Part shown: positions 1-12,069 of the stretch, one piece after another
Position numbering within the stretch: position 1 is the first letter of the stretch
Layout of the letters: every line of letters begins with the position of its first letter
Assembly: GCA_032718865.1 (NCBI GenBank)
Contig: JALUTQ010000020.1
Location: 900,587-964,586 of the forward strand
Length of the DNA stretch: 64,000 nt
Direction of reading: 5' to 3'
Origin: Tilletia caries
Lineage: Eukaryota > Basidiomycota > Exobasidiomycetes > Tilletiales > Tilletiaceae
Made by a program: the position numbers and the translations under genes
Notes under the pieces: model-generated
What the model was told of the DNA's origin: nothing
Seen by the model: only the letters and a program-made list of their open reading frames with translations
Database searches by the model: none

Positions 1-180
1 CTCCCACTGTTTCACGTATCAGGACCTGGTGATTTTTGCAACTCCCGTCGCCCGTCGTCTCCATCTTCCTACACCGACTCCGTGTCTGCCAAGGCGTCGA
101 GGCAGCCACTACGCAGCTGTCACTGTCCCTCCGCCACTCTCATCCACCCATCCACCAATCCAAGCCTTCCGAGCCCGCCG

Positions 181-640
181 CTCCGCTAATGGTTGCCACT
201 TGTGGCCGTCCATCCACGTCGCCTGCCGTCCAGCCCGCCGCCTCCGCCGCTGCGGTAATGGTTGCCACCCTCCTCCTCCGCCGCTAACGGTTGCGAGTTT
301 ACCACTCTGATCGGCGCATCCACCGTCCACGTCGTCCAGTCCGCCGCCGCGGTAATGGTTTCCCTCCTCTTCGCCGATAATGGTTGCCACCCTGATCGAT
401 ACATCCACTCCTTTCATCCACGCCGCACAGCCCGCCGCTGCGCTAATGGATGCCGAATTCGCCACCCTCATCGGTCCGCCCACGTCGCTCAGTCCGCCGC
501 TGCGCTAATGGATGTCCTCCGCCGCTGCGCTAATGGATGTCGTGTTCACCGCTCTCATCGTCCGCCCACCTCACTCAGCCCGCCGCTGCGCTAATGGTTG
601 GCCGCTAATGGTTGGCCGCTAATGGTTGGCCGCTAATGGT
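181..640. repeat. Degenerate GCTAATGG minisatellite
   Basis: A loosely tandem array built on the core CCGCTGCGCTAATGG followed by TTGCCAC or ATGTCC. About ten copies are visible, spaced roughly 20-60 bases apart. They end in three tight head-to-tail copies of GCTAATGGTTGGCC near 592-636. The intervening segments are C/T-rich (CATCCACCC, GTCGTCCAG). Small overlapping reading frames on both strands come from the repeat and look non-coding. The array looks like an old minisatellite or an internal transposon repeat. Confidence 0.6.
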
Positions 641-1291
641 ATGGCGCGCCAACGCCTTCTCATTCGCCATTCGCCATCCACCCGCCACCGCACCTGCATC
701 CGCATCGTCCAGCCCGGTCGTCTCAAGATCCAGCTCGTGCGTTTCCTGGTGTCCGTGAGCGTCATCATTCATCACCATGCCATCAATCATATGATCACCC
801 TCGACCCTCGTCATCAGGACAAGTTACTAGCAGTTCATCACCTGTTGGGCTATTGCTGCTTATTGATCTTATCTCGTAGCTGATCCTGTTTATACTTTCG
901 TGTCTTCCAGGCTACCCCACGGCACTATCATGTCACGCCCGTCATCAGAAGAGCGGTGTGTGTCTGCGCTGCCCGGTCCTTCCCTTCTCTTCCTTTTTCT
1001 GAGTACCATATTGAACATCATGCTTATGCTTCGCATCAATCATCAAACAGACGCAGCCATCCATCCAGCGCATCTTTCTCTCTCGCTGTTCCGTGCGTCC
1101 GGCCGATGCGGTACTGATCCCCGCGTCAGCCATCAGCAGAGCCTTGCTGTCCGAGACCAAAGACCCGACGGCTGATGGATGACCAGCTTGAGGTGCGTGT
1201 GACTTGCCAGGCATTGAATACTTCGTTGATATCAAATTGAACTGCATCACTGATGGTAATCTGTCTGATTTCTTACACAGTCTTCTACAGC
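641..1291. other. Non-coding stretch left of the transposase
   Basis: No reading frame here looks like a protein and no RNA gene was recognised. It probably contains the 3' flank, and perhaps one end, of the MULE-type element that follows. I could not find a terminal inverted repeat pairing it with the region right of 3813. Confidence 0.4.
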
Positions 1292-3813
1292 TTAAACTCT
1301 GCTGGAGCCCCGCAGATACAAAGACGATGGGTGCTGACCGGGAACCCAAGTGCGTTGATGATTGTGAGCGCGGAGACGTGTGTCAACGTCACGGAGCAGT
1401 TGTTGATTCCTCGAGTTTGCGTCCCAAAAGTTGTCGATGAATCCTGACGATGCAAACGGCTCCTCGCGTTCCAGCAAGGCCTGCATACGCGTGAGCATAA
1501 GCCGTGCTCGCTGGAACCGGGCCTGCACTGACAAACTGCCTTCACCTCCCTCATCCCTCTCTTCTCCCTCGTCCCATTCGCCCCTTATGCTGCGTGCATC
1601 GGCTTCGCTGTCATCGTCGCTACGGGCACCTTCGTCGATACCAGACCCATCGTCGGCACCAGCTGTAGCGGCGTCAGCATTCGAAGCCTGGTTGTTGTGG
1701 GGGTCGTCTTTTGTGCCATCTGATGCGCCTGCGGGCCTGACGATGTCGGGATGCGTCCAGAAGGGGCTCTGACGATGCCGTTTCATTGTGCGCAAGGCAG
1801 GCACGGTCATGGGTGGGGCCAAGCTTACCAAATGCTTGCACAGCAGGAACCGATGCATGGGCAAAGCAGGGCATGCACATTTCCACGCATGTACGTCCGT
1901 TCGGTAGCGTTGAATAGCCTCCGCGCTGACCTCCTTTGCTGCCTCTTTTTTCCAAGCTACCGCCATGCTTGTTCGCCAGGCAGGTCTTGCGATCCGGTCG
2001 TTCCCTGCGCGCAATGCCACCACGCGCTTGACGGCTGTCGGCAGTACACGCGTCTGCAAGATGAAGGTGACAAGGTCGATACGTGGTCGGGCAAAGCGGT
2101 GTAAGTAGTCATGCTTGATGACTCGCCAGTGAGATTCGGTGACCATTGTCGACTTGAGAATGGGGATTGACTCGTTTGCTCCCCTTGCCCACAGCTTCCA
2201 TTCCTTGCCCATGTACCAATTGGCCCATAGATAGGCCCACACGCGTGCCCATCCCTTTGCCTTGCACAAGTCGTAGGCCTCCTTGGCCTGCCTGCGATAC
2301 AACTGCTCTTGTGTGAGGTATATACCGTGTAGCGTTGGAAACGCAGTGTGCTCGTTCAGATGTTTGGACAGCAAGTCGAGGATGATGACGCTGTCTGCTT
2401 TGTTGCACTCCAGCCTGCCAGGCTCATCCCATTGTGACGCGTCCTTCTTGCACTCGCACTTGCACCTTTCCGAGTGATGGCGAAGGTTCTTTACGACCCC
2501 CCAACACGGCTCAAGGTCGGGTATCGTACGAATGGCGTCCCAAGGGTTGTATTTGCGCGTGCTTGTGGGTTTCGTTGAGGCGAGCTTCTGTCGCACCGCT
2601 CGTCGTACGTGCCAATAGCAAAGCTGGACCTTTGCGGTGGGCCATACGTTGGCGATAGCAGCAAGCTCAGCGCTATCCTTGTCACAGCCGACAAAAGTAG
2701 GAGTGAGCCCACGACCCTTAAGCGCCTGTAACACCTCCGTAAGAATGCTGATTTTTGCGCCCATCTGCCTCCATGTCCTTCGTGTTGAGAAAGCAGTATG
2801 CCAGTGGAACGCCCGTCCCGTCCAGCTCAGCGAGGATGCCGAAGAGCTCATGGCCGGCGTTGTTGGTTCCGTATGTTGAGTCTATTGAGATCTCTACCGT
2901 GGTTGATGCCAGCATGCTGATCAGTTCCTCTGCTATCAGCAGCATTCCTCGCACCTGCCCATCACGCTCGATCAACTTCGCAGACATTCTACAGCGTGGA
3001 CCATCGCCGCGCGTACTTTCGGCGTTGACGAGCTGCATAGCCGACTGGAAGGGATCGTCTTGAAGTCGCCAGATAGCCGAGGAAAGCGCCTGCCACCAAT
3101 AATAGACTTGCTTTTGCGTGATTTGGCCTACAACAGCATCTGGAAAGGTGGCGCGCATGTCTTGAAATATCTGGCCGGGGGTCGAATCGAGGCGACCTTC
3201 AATGTATTCCAGGACCACAGGTGGCAGAGTTCGATCACAGTAAGGATCGTGAGAGGTATGACGAAAGCGTATGTTGAGCAGGCGGGCTAGAGGTTTGAAC
3301 GTCAGGCGCAACGAGCTATTGCATTGATGCTGGGCCACGGAATCTGCTGCTGCTCGGGTACCCTTGTTCCCGTGGGGCTGATGAGGACCGCTAACGCAGC
3401 GACGACTGGCATCCTGGGAGCAGTGGAAGCGGCTTGCGCATCCGTCGACTGTAACCAAGGTATCGTGATACTTGAAGCGAAAAACCTGTAGTCTCCCATA
3501 TAACGCGAGCCATAGCGTGCGCGTCGTTTCGAGCCGCCTTCTCCTCGTCTGCGTCTTCGTGTGCGTTGGCTCTTGATACGCGGATGGGAAGGTCATCATA
3601 GCTGAGGCAGACGTCCGTGTGGAGACTGTGGGACGCGCTCTGGCCATGGTTCTTGAACGCTTGCTGAACGTCAACCCAGAGATCATTGGGCACTGCTCGC
3701 TTTAGGTGTTTCTGGCAAGTTTTCCGCCTCTGACCGCTGCTGGTTTGAGGGAAGTCATCAATAGGACGGTATCCTTTGCAGCTCGTGCACCAGGATCGTG
3801 TCGAGTCGTCCAT
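1292..3813 (-). pseudogene. MULE-type DDE transposase, two frameshifts
   Basis: This is a Mutator-like transposase in three consecutive reading frames. The N-terminus (start 3813) has a zinc-ribbon-like WCTSC plus a later Cys/His pair. The middle frame holds the first catalytic region (EISIDSTYGTN, then HELFGILAELDGTGVPLAY). The C-terminal frame has VGCDKDSAEL and CYWHVRRAV, then a SWIM-type zinc finger (CAC...CKH). The breaks are a five-base A/T run at 3480-3484 and a three-base G/C run at 2760-2762. Removing one base from each run joins the frames without loss. The joins contain no plausible intron. Either the copy is decayed or the runs are sequencing errors. The assignment to MULE rests on the DDE/SWIM arrangement. 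Element ends were not found. Confidence 0.72.
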
Positions 3814-4573
3814 GGATGATGAAGTGAGAAGAAGAAGAAAAGCGGGGAAAGCACTGGAAGCAGGACTGAGGAGTGAGGATTGAGGAGAGAGTAAAGGAAA
3901 GTGCTTGCGCGTCTATTGCTTATAAGGTATAACACAAGGCGCGCTTGCTGCCATCGGCGCGTAGCTAGACGCGACGCGCGCGCGTCACGCGTGGTGTGAA
4001 GAGTTCAAGGAAGCCACGTGGCTCCGGATTTTCAGGGGGATGGGCTACTGACGTTGATTCCCGCTCTATTATCTTAACGCTGCGTCCGGCATAGATTATG
4101 GCTGGCTGCCCGGCTACTCCTGGCTAAGCCCCTGCCTGTGTGCGTCGTGTGATGCTGCCGCTGAACTTTTTTTTCTCTATCTCCAGCTCCACTTGTCCAG
4201 CATTCCGGCTTACTCTGAACACTTCGCTTGCTCTAGCGCACACAATTAGGCACCCATGACCCGGCCAGATGGCGAGCCGTGCTTCTCAACAGCACGTACG
4301 GCAGCAGTCAGCAGCGAAGGCCGACGGAAGAAAGATACGCTCTGGGCGCAGGTTATTATTTTATCTAAATCTCGCTCATCTCATGTTCTCACCCACAGAA
4401 CCCGAGAGTGGGACCGGCCCCGCGTTCTTTCCCATCTTCCCACCTTCACGTATAAGAGGAGCCTATCAGTACACCCTGCTAACATCGCCTTCCCTACCCC
4501 ACCCCAGCTGATCTCTTCTCGTCTCGCCTCTCTGCTCCCTCAGCCCCACACAGTCAACAGGTCCGAACCAATC
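3814..4573. other. Spacer and POT transporter promoter
   Basis: Between the transposase start and the transporter start. It includes a GC-rich CGCG-dense patch near 3955-4000 and a C/T-rich segment just before the start. A TATAAG-like motif lies near 4452, about 120 bases upstream of the ATG. Short frames here overlap the transporter leader and look non-coding. Confidence 0.4.
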
Positions 4574-7049
4574 ATGGCCGACACCGGAGCCCCACCCGAA
4601 TACTCCACCGTGGTCAACCATCCAAAAGGCGAGGAAGCCCTCGACCTCCCCATCTCCACCCACGACGACCAAGGCCACCCCTTCCCCACCGAGCCAGAAA
4701 TCGACAGTCTAAGAAGAGTCCCCGCCAGCATCCCCGTCGCCGCCTTCCTCATCGCTCTCCTCGAGCTCGCCGAGCGGTTGTCGTATTATGGCGCCGTGCA
4801 GGTTTTCCAGAACTTCGTGCAGAGGCCGTTGCCGTCTTGTTCTAGTACGGGCGCCTCGGCTTGTGCGGGGCCGAATGCGACGTCGGGCGCGTTGGGGTAT
4901 GGTCAACGGGCCGCCACTGCCAGTACGTCTAATCTCCTGCCAGTTCGGAAGGAAGTACATGATCTTGTTTTTTTTTTTTGCTGACCTTCTTATCGTATTC
5001 CACAGTCAGCAACACGAATAACTTCTGGGTGTACATCATGCCCATCCTCGGCGCCTGGATCGCCGACTCCCGTCTGGGCCGCTTCCGCACCGTCTGCTGG
5101 GCCGTCCTGATCGCCATCATCGGACACGTCCTCCTCGTCATCTCCGCCCTGCCCAGCGTCATTGCCGACCGGGCCGGTTCGATGGCTTGCTTCTGCGTCG
5201 CGTTTATCGTCATGGGTGTTGGAACGGGATGGTTCAAGAGTTCCATCTCGCCTTTGGTGCGTTCATTCTGACCTGTTCTTCTGAGGAATGTTTTCTTGGG
5301 CCCTAACTTGTGATCTATACATTCGCTGCTTCTTCAGATGGCAGAACAGGTCGCTAGCAAGAAGATGTACGTCGACGTCCTCAAGACCGGCGAACGCGTC
5401 ATCGTCGACCCCTCCCTGACCCTCGTCCGTCTCTTCATGTACTTCTACCGTACGTCCGCATCCCCCTCTCCTTTCATCCCCCCCGCTTCTCGTTTTGCTG
5501 ATCATCTCATGCCCTTCGCCAGTGTTCATCAACATCGGCGCGCTCATCGGACAGGTCGCCATGCCATTCGCAGAGAAGCACGTCGGTTGTAAGTCCTTTT
5601 TCCCATCTAAAGACTGCGTTCATTGCAGCACCTTTGAAATGCTAATACACCCTCCCCCAACCCAGACTGGCTCGCCTACCTAATCCCAACCATCGTCTTC
5701 GCCCTCTGCCCCTTTGTCCTCTTCTTCGGCCGAAACATGTACCGCCACACCCCACCCTCGGGCTCCGTGCTCGCGCGCTCCCTCCGACTCTGGTGGTTCG
5801 CCGCCAAGGGTCGCTGGTCGTACAACCCCCTGCGGACCTGGCGCCAGCTTCGCGCGGATGATTTCTGGACGAGGGCACTGCCGTCGAGGCAGACCGTTCT
5901 GCCGGGGTGGATGGACTTTGATGATAACTGGGTGTTTGAGGTGAGGAGGGGGTACAAGGCTTGTGCGGTTTTCTGCTTGTATCCGGCGTACTGGCTTTGC
6001 TACCAGCAGGTGAGTCCCCCCAATTCCCCATTGATGACCCTTTGCTAGGATCTTAATTCTCACCTACTACCACCCCTCTCGTCTCGGCCAGATCAACAAC
6101 AACCTCGTCTCCCAGAGCGCAACGATGACCCTCAACGGCGTCCCCAACGAGATCATCTCCAACATCGACCCCCTCGCCCTCCTGATCCTAATCCCCTTCA
6201 TGGACCTAGTCTTCTACCCCTTCCTCCGCCGCTGCGGCATCAACTTCACCGCGCTCAAGCGCATCACCTGCGGCTTCTTCGCCGCGGCGCTCAGCATGGT
6301 CTGGGCGGCTGTGCTGCAGCATTATATCTATGCGACCAATCCGTGCGGGCGGTATGTGAGCGAGTGCACGGATGCGAATGGGGAGGTCGTCGTTTCGAGG
6401 TTGAATGTGTGGATTCAGAGCGGGTGTTATGTCCTGGTGGCGTTGTCGGAGATCTTCGCTTCGATTACCGGGTTGGAGTATGCGTTTACCAAGGCGCCGA
6501 CGAATATGCGGTCGCTTGTGACCAGTGTGGTCAGTTGGTGGTCCCCTTTTATCAACCTTGAAGCACAGTGGCTGACAGTGTCTCCTTCGTACCCTCGTTC
6601 CAGTTCCTTTTCACGAACGCCCTCGCTTCCGCGATCGGACAGGCCTTCGTCCCCCTCAGCGAGGACCCCAACCTCGTCGTGAGTAATAACCCCTCCCATC
6701 CCACACCCCAGAAAACCCTCCCTGGAAGGCTCACATCCTCCCATCCTCCCCCTCTCTCTCCCTCCAACTCCAGATCAACTACGCAGTCTTCGGCGGCGCC
6801 GCCTTCTTCTTCGGCGTCATCTTCTGGATCATCTTCCGCGACCTGGACGCACAGGAGGACGTGCTGAACAACCTCGACCAGGGCGGGTATGGTGGGCACA
6901 AGAGCGGTGGGGACGAGGAGATTGGTGGCGAGGAGGGGAGGGGGCCGGTGCTGGCCGAGCGGATGGCGGGCGAGGGCGGGAAGGAGGGGGGTGTTACGGG
7001 TAGCTCGACTGCTACTGCTACGGAGGAGAAGGAGGCCGGGAAGGCTTGA
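4574..7049 (+). CDS. POT/PTR family proton-coupled peptide transporter
   Basis: Predicted 636-aa membrane protein importing di/tripeptides with protons across the plasma membrane. Exons: 4574-4922, 5006-5256, 5338-5449, 5523-5588, 5666-6009, 6092-6529, 6604-6678, 6774-7049; the lengths sum to a whole number of codons and every join keeps frame. The POT signature ELAERLSYYG lies in the first helix (ExxER motif for proton coupling). GAWIADSRLG and YLFINIGALIGQ follow as the usual family motifs. The C-terminus is a hydrophilic Gly/Glu-rich tail. The start is the first Met giving a short cytosolic N-terminus before helix 1; an upstream in-frame region from 4256 looks like leader. Family assignment is firm; substrate range is inferred. 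Confidence 0.88.
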
Positions 7050-7409
7050 TGGGGAATCATGGGATGTCTTCCTACGCACACACGACTTTGCTTTAACGAT
7101 CTCTTCTACTTCTGGTGCTACGAAATGCTGTATTCCAAAGGAGTCGCATGTATTACGATACCTGTCCACTTCACCCCCTTCGCGTAGTTTTAGTCATACA
7201 CCTCGGCTTTGACGTTTCTTCGCTCGGAGAGGGAGCTTCCATCTGATGCCACAGGAGCGAGGAGAACACGAGGTACATACATACAAAGCGAATGGTATGT
7301 TGAATTTCTTCTCGATCCACGAACAGGAAGCGAGGGGGAAACAGCGTTCATGAAGCATGAGAAAAAGTGGTCGTGAAGATCGTTCAATGGTGGGTCCGAC
7401 GAGCATCCT

Positions 7410-9415
7410 CTAAGCGCTAATGCCAATCTCCTTCCCAATGCGCGAGGCAATATCAGGGTGCACCTTCTTGAAGATGGCCAACTGGCGCTTCTTGATCTCC
7501 TCTGACTTCACGCCGCCCAAGTGACCAGAGATGTTCTGGATGAAGCGCTCCTTGGCTCCATCGTCGAAGACCTTCTCCCACAGGTCCCGGGGCTGCTCGA
7601 AGTCCTTGTCGTCAACCTGCGAGAGGAAGCTGTCGATGGAGGCGGAGGCGAACTTCTCGTGGGCTGCGTTGACAGTGACCCGCTTGGAGTACTGGAGAGG
7701 CGAGATGGTGGACTGGTAGTTGGGTCTGGAACCCTGGTTGCCAGTCACCGACATCGCACCGTCACGCTGGAAGTTGGCGACGGGGACAAGGGGCGCGTTG
7801 ACGGGGATCTGCTGGTAGTTGACACCCAGACGGTGGCGGTGCGTGTCGGGGTAAGAGAACAACCGACTCTGCAGGACGGGGTCGGCCGAGGGCTCGATGC
7901 CGGGTACGAGGTGCGAAGGGCTGAAGGCGACTTGCTCGATCTCTGCGAAGTAGTTCTCTGGGTTCCTGTTCAGGGTGATCTTGCCGACGGGGCGGAGCGG
8001 GTAGTCTGTGTGCGACCAGATCTGCGGAGTGGGTATGTTTCATGGTCAGTCGCGTACGGCGCGTTAAGCGGGTAGAGTGGCAACATACCTTGGTGAGATC
8101 GAACACGGAGTAACGGAAGGCCTCGGCCTGTGCCTCGGTCATGGTCTGCACAGACACAGTCCACGAGGGGAAGTCTCCCTTCTCGATCTGGTTGAAGAGC
8201 TCCTCATTGTGCACATCCGGGTTCTCACCCGCAAGCTTGACACCCTCCTCCTGAGTGAAGGTCTTGACGCCCTGGTCGGAGCGGACGTGGATCTTGACGT
8301 AGACCCATTCACCGGAGGCGTTGACAAACTTGAAGGTGTGGCCGCCGTAGCCGTGCTGGAAGGCGTGTCCGGCGGGGATGCCGCGGTCACCGAAGAGAAT
8401 CATGAACCTAAACGATAGCAGGGAGAAGGATCAGAAGAGGAAACACAAGTGAGCATGTAAATTTTTTGGTGAGAGCTGGACACGCTGTACTTACTGATGC
8501 ACACTCTCTTCATTTTGCGTTCCGTAGTCCCAGAACATGTCAGCATCCTTCAGATGTGTCTGAGGGTCGCGCTTCTGGGTGTGGATGAAGTGGGGGAACT
8601 TTGCTGGGTCGCGGAGGAAGAAGACAGGTGTCTGATAAGTGGCGAAGATGTGTAAGATGGTTAGCATGCGCGTAGATGGTGAGGAGCAAAGTTGTGGCAA
8701 TCAAAGAAAGAAAAGGGCGAACTTAATGGCCGCCCTAGGGCGGGAATATCCTACACACACTGCTCTGAGGCATGGGGGCGGCCAAAGGCTCAAAGCCGCC
8801 AAGGGGCAGCCATTAAGTTCGCTCAAAAGAAAATGCTCACGTTGTTGAACACCCAGTCGAGGTTACCCTCCTCCGTGCGAAACTTGATAGCAAACCCGCG
8901 CGGGTCACGAGCAGTATCAGCCGACCCGCTCTCGCCACCAACAGTGGAGAAGCGGATGGTAAGTGGCGTCTTCTTGCCGGTCTCGAACAACTTGGCGGCA
9001 CAGATATCCGACACATCGTGGGTGGCCTCGAAGACACCGTGTGCTCCGCCGCCCTTGGCGTGTACGACGCGCTCGGGGATGCGCTCTCGGTCGAAGTGAG
9101 CTGTTGTAGTGAGAGGGAGGGTTGGATTTAGTAATGGAGGGGTCTGAGATTTACGCCAGTACGGGTGAACTGACCGAGAAGGTCGATGTGGTGGAAGTCC
9201 TGGAGGAGGAGAGCGCCGCCGACGGGCTTGTTGCCTACGTTGACGCGCTGGGCGGCGTAGGGCTCGTCGAAGGGAGCACCGTTGGAGGTGGTGTAGGTAA
9301 CCTGCTCGGCACCCTGCTGGAAACTTGCGGGAGAGAAACAGAGAGTGTCAGCAACAGCATGTCCACTGGATGTGGCACTGAACGGAAGAGGGACTCACAC
9401 TTTCTGAGATGGCAT
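7410..9415 (-). CDS. Catalase (heme, small-subunit type)
   Basis: Predicted 497-aa catalase converting hydrogen peroxide to water and oxygen. Exons on the minus strand: 9399-9415, 9175-9323, 8841-9100, 8495-8631, 8089-8407, 7410-8021; total length is a whole number of codons. Family hallmarks include the distal motif [17 protein letters not shown] with the catalytic His region, [19 protein letters not shown], and the proximal heme segment around [14 protein letters not shown]. Length matches small-subunit catalases and there is no C-terminal flavodoxin-like domain. The C-terminus ends in ISA, not an obvious peroxisomal PTS1. The first exon has only 17 coding bases. Intron 3 (8632-8840) is 209 nt, against 67-87 nt for the others, because of an inserted inverted-repeat element. 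Confidence 0.93.
8715..8824. mobile_element. Small MITE-like inverted-repeat element in catalase intron 3
   Basis: The two ends carry a perfect 14-base inverted repeat, GCGAACTTAATGGC (8717-8730) and its complement (8809-8822). It extends to about 20 of 22 bases with two mismatches. The 9-base flanks GAAAGAAAA (8706-8714) and AAAAGAAAA (8825-8833) match at 8 of 9 positions, consistent with a Mutator-type target duplication in an A-rich site. Subtracting element plus one duplication leaves a 90-nt intron, close to the sibling introns. No coding capacity. Confidence 0.72.
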
Positions 9416-9490
9416 GTTGGGTATGTAGTGTAACGAAGTATGTGTCGATGGTGGCGAGCGCGACAAGGACAGGAAGGAGCAGTAGGCCTT

Positions 9491-9500
9491 CTTTTTATAC
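9491..9500 (-). promoter_or_regulatory. TATA box of the catalase gene
   Basis: On the minus strand the sequence GTATAAAAAG lies about 80 bases upstream of the catalase ATG at 9415, a normal distance for a fungal TATA element allowing a short leader. Confidence 0.45.
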
Positions 9501-11330
9501 CTCGCTACGATTTCCAACTGACCAACTGCAAAGCCCAGGATTGAGCATCGCCCCGATCACCCGTGATGTCGCCATTTCTAAGCGTTTCCACGCACGGGCC
9601 TCCGCTCCTGGTTGGCCATCTTCACGACTTCCTTCGCTCTTGCGGTGACCCAGCGGCAAACCAACGTCCACTTCCCCATCCAGGCGCTCACCGCTCACCG
9701 CTCACCGTCACCGAGACATCCACGGTGGGCTTCGCCGTGAGCTCTTTCTACTCGTTAGACCGAGGTCCGAGCACCGCGACGCCGCTTTCTGTGACGGGTT
9801 CACGGTAATTCGCGGCGAATCGAGGTCCTGCGTCTGGCTCCTCGTTCTCATGCCCATCCATGCTCCATGCTCATGCCTCTCACTCCCACGACCTCGTCTC
9901 ACGTCTATCTCATCAATGATGGTTGACACTCGTGGCGCGCGGGGAGACATAAAAACCTTCCATCGCGTGCTGAAGCTGGGGCTTGCAATTTGCTGCTCAT
10001 GCTCATCTCATGACCCAGCTGGCCGGTTGGCCTGGGCATTGTGCGCGCTGACCTTTCTTTCATTCGTGATTAGGCTGAATCTCTCTTTCCTTTCCTCTGA
10101 TCTCTTCTCAGAACAGCGCCTTTCTCGTGTCGACCTCGTGCACGATCTTCGACTCTACATATGTACACTACCGCAAGGAATCAGGATCCCATACACGCCG
10201 GACCTCATCTTTCGTCCTGACACCCGAATGCGGCCTGTACTCACCGAGGAACCTAAGCGGGTGTCCCGCAGAGACTGTCGCACAGTCAGATATCTGGCAG
10301 ACTCCAAGTCGGAACGACACTGGAAGGACCACGTCCGGCATGCATCACCACTGCGCGGACGCTCATATCAGAGCCGGAGCATCCAAGACTACGCATCAAG
10401 ACTGTGAATCGACAAGCTGTGCCAAGAGGAAGCTTCGAGGAGACGGGTACATAGTTGTGCACGAATCCCGACCGCGGAGGCCGATGTCACGAGGAGCCCA
10501 TCCAAGGCCGGACAACCTGCCTCTTCCAGTGTTCGAGATGAAGGATTCCGTCTTTCTCGGGCCGAAGCGATCGCGGCCACTATCTTACTGTCAGCGGAGC
10601 AGACCTCTGTCCCTGCCAATGCCCCCGCGGACTCTTCAGGCTGTTACAGCCGCTGTGAGGCAAGGGCGATGGATTCTCGTCTTTTGAATGACCAAGCCCA
10701 CGAACCGTACGGGGACTTGGGCTGTCCAAAGTGACTAAGTGAGTACGCGTTGCTGGCTAGGTACGACCCGCACGAGAGAGCCACAAAGGTCAAAGGCACG
10801 CCGGAATTCCTGAATCCTGATCCTGAATTCTGGTTGAGCTCTATCTCGGCTGGAAGAACATTCTGTCGATCCTAGATAACCGATCACCTGCGGAACCAAA
10901 GACCAGTCGTGGATAATAATCCATCGTTGACGACCTTGTGAGCAACCCTCGTTAGAGCGAGTGCGTTCTTGTGATGCATGTCAGGCGATGGACGAGGGCC
11001 CTCGCGGCCGGATACTGGATGAACGAGACGATGCTGCCTTGATGCTTGATGAGCGATGAGCGGAGCGATGAGGATGTGGACGTCGATAACGTCGAACGTG
11101 ACTGCGGGGTACAAACTGTGGCAGGGAGACCGAAGAAGGCGCAGGCAAGTGGTGGTAAAGTTACGATCAACATTCGCTGCACGCAGCATGCTGCTGATTG
11201 CTGTGCATCACTTCCTCCTCGCTCCTCCCTCACGTCCACCATCAATCTTTCTCGTCCTCCGTATCTCAGTCTCATCTCATCTTTCTGTTTTCTTCACCTC
11301 AAAGCCTCATTCCCTCCATCTCTATCAAGG
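9501..11330. other. Long intergenic region between catalase and bHLH gene
   Basis: Holds the catalase upstream region and the far promoter of the bHLH gene. It contains a short triplicated CGCTCAC motif near 9687-9710. The frames of up to 186 codons around 9850-10690 lack domain-like sequence, conserved motifs or supporting splice structure, so I do not call a gene. Confidence 0.4.
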
Positions 11331-12069
11331 TGAGTTGCGAATCCATTTATTGCGGCATGTTGCAAGGCTGAGCCTGCTCCGGATGCTAACTTTCCTTCGC
11401 TCGAAACACATGAAGCTGACCCTTGTCATTTCCCTACCCTCCTTGCGACCCTCCCCTCCTAACGCCCTTGCTTCTTACCCTGCGCAGCCGCTGATCCACT
11501 ACCTGTGTGATCGCGCTTTCCTCTCCCAAAGCTCCTGCTCAAAGCCTTCCACAACTGCAGCTCTCAGCAAACCTACACATACAGCACTTTTCTCGCTACC
11601 CTTTGCGCCCCTCCATCTCTGGCCAGCCCGCTTGATCCATCCTTGTGATCGCGCTACCAGCAGAAGAAGGACCCTCTCCACCCAGCGTACCAGCCTAGAA
11701 AACGTTCGGCTCCCAACCAGCTACAATCTCCCCTCGGACTCTGCCCAAGACTCTCTGCTCGACTCTGCGCCCGTTTCTCTCGCTGTCCGCCGAACCGCTT
11801 TTGACAAGTGTGATCGCGCAGCTCCCTCTCTCAAGTTTCTGCATCCAATATCTCTCGGCTTCTGCTTCGCTCTCTCGGCTCCTCTCAGTTCTACTTTGCA
11901 ACCCCCAACCTCCGGATCTCTCCACTCCAACTCTGGCCGCCGAACCACTTCGCAAACGAACCGTGTGATCGCGCCCGACTCTTTTCAGTACTTCTCTCCC
12001 CGGTAACCAGACCCGTTTCGACTTCAGACATCTTTCGCATTCAGAACAGCAAATATCATTATCCTCGCA
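11331..12069 (+). promoter_or_regulatory. Pyrimidine-rich leader of the bHLH gene with four TGTGATCGCGC copies
   Basis: The segment before the bHLH start is C/T-rich. It contains the same 11-mer TGTGATCGCGC four times (11506, 11644, 11809, 11964), at spacings of 138, 165 and 155 bases. The last two copies are preceded by CCGCCGAACC, so the whole unit looks like a decayed tandem repeat of about 150 bases. A strong donor (AAGGTGAGT) at 11330 suggests a 5'UTR intron. An open frame of 316 codons spanning this region is low-complexity and looks like leader. Confidence 0.5.

Noticed and set aside
10127..10687. 186-codon frame in the catalase-bHLH spacer
   Set aside because: No motif or homology-like pattern; overlaps another equally long frame on the same strand.
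11056..12006. 316-codon open frame upstream of the bHLH gene
   Set aside because: C/T-rich low-complexity sequence, repeated Ser/Pro/Leu without domain, crosses a strong splice donor; better explained as leader.
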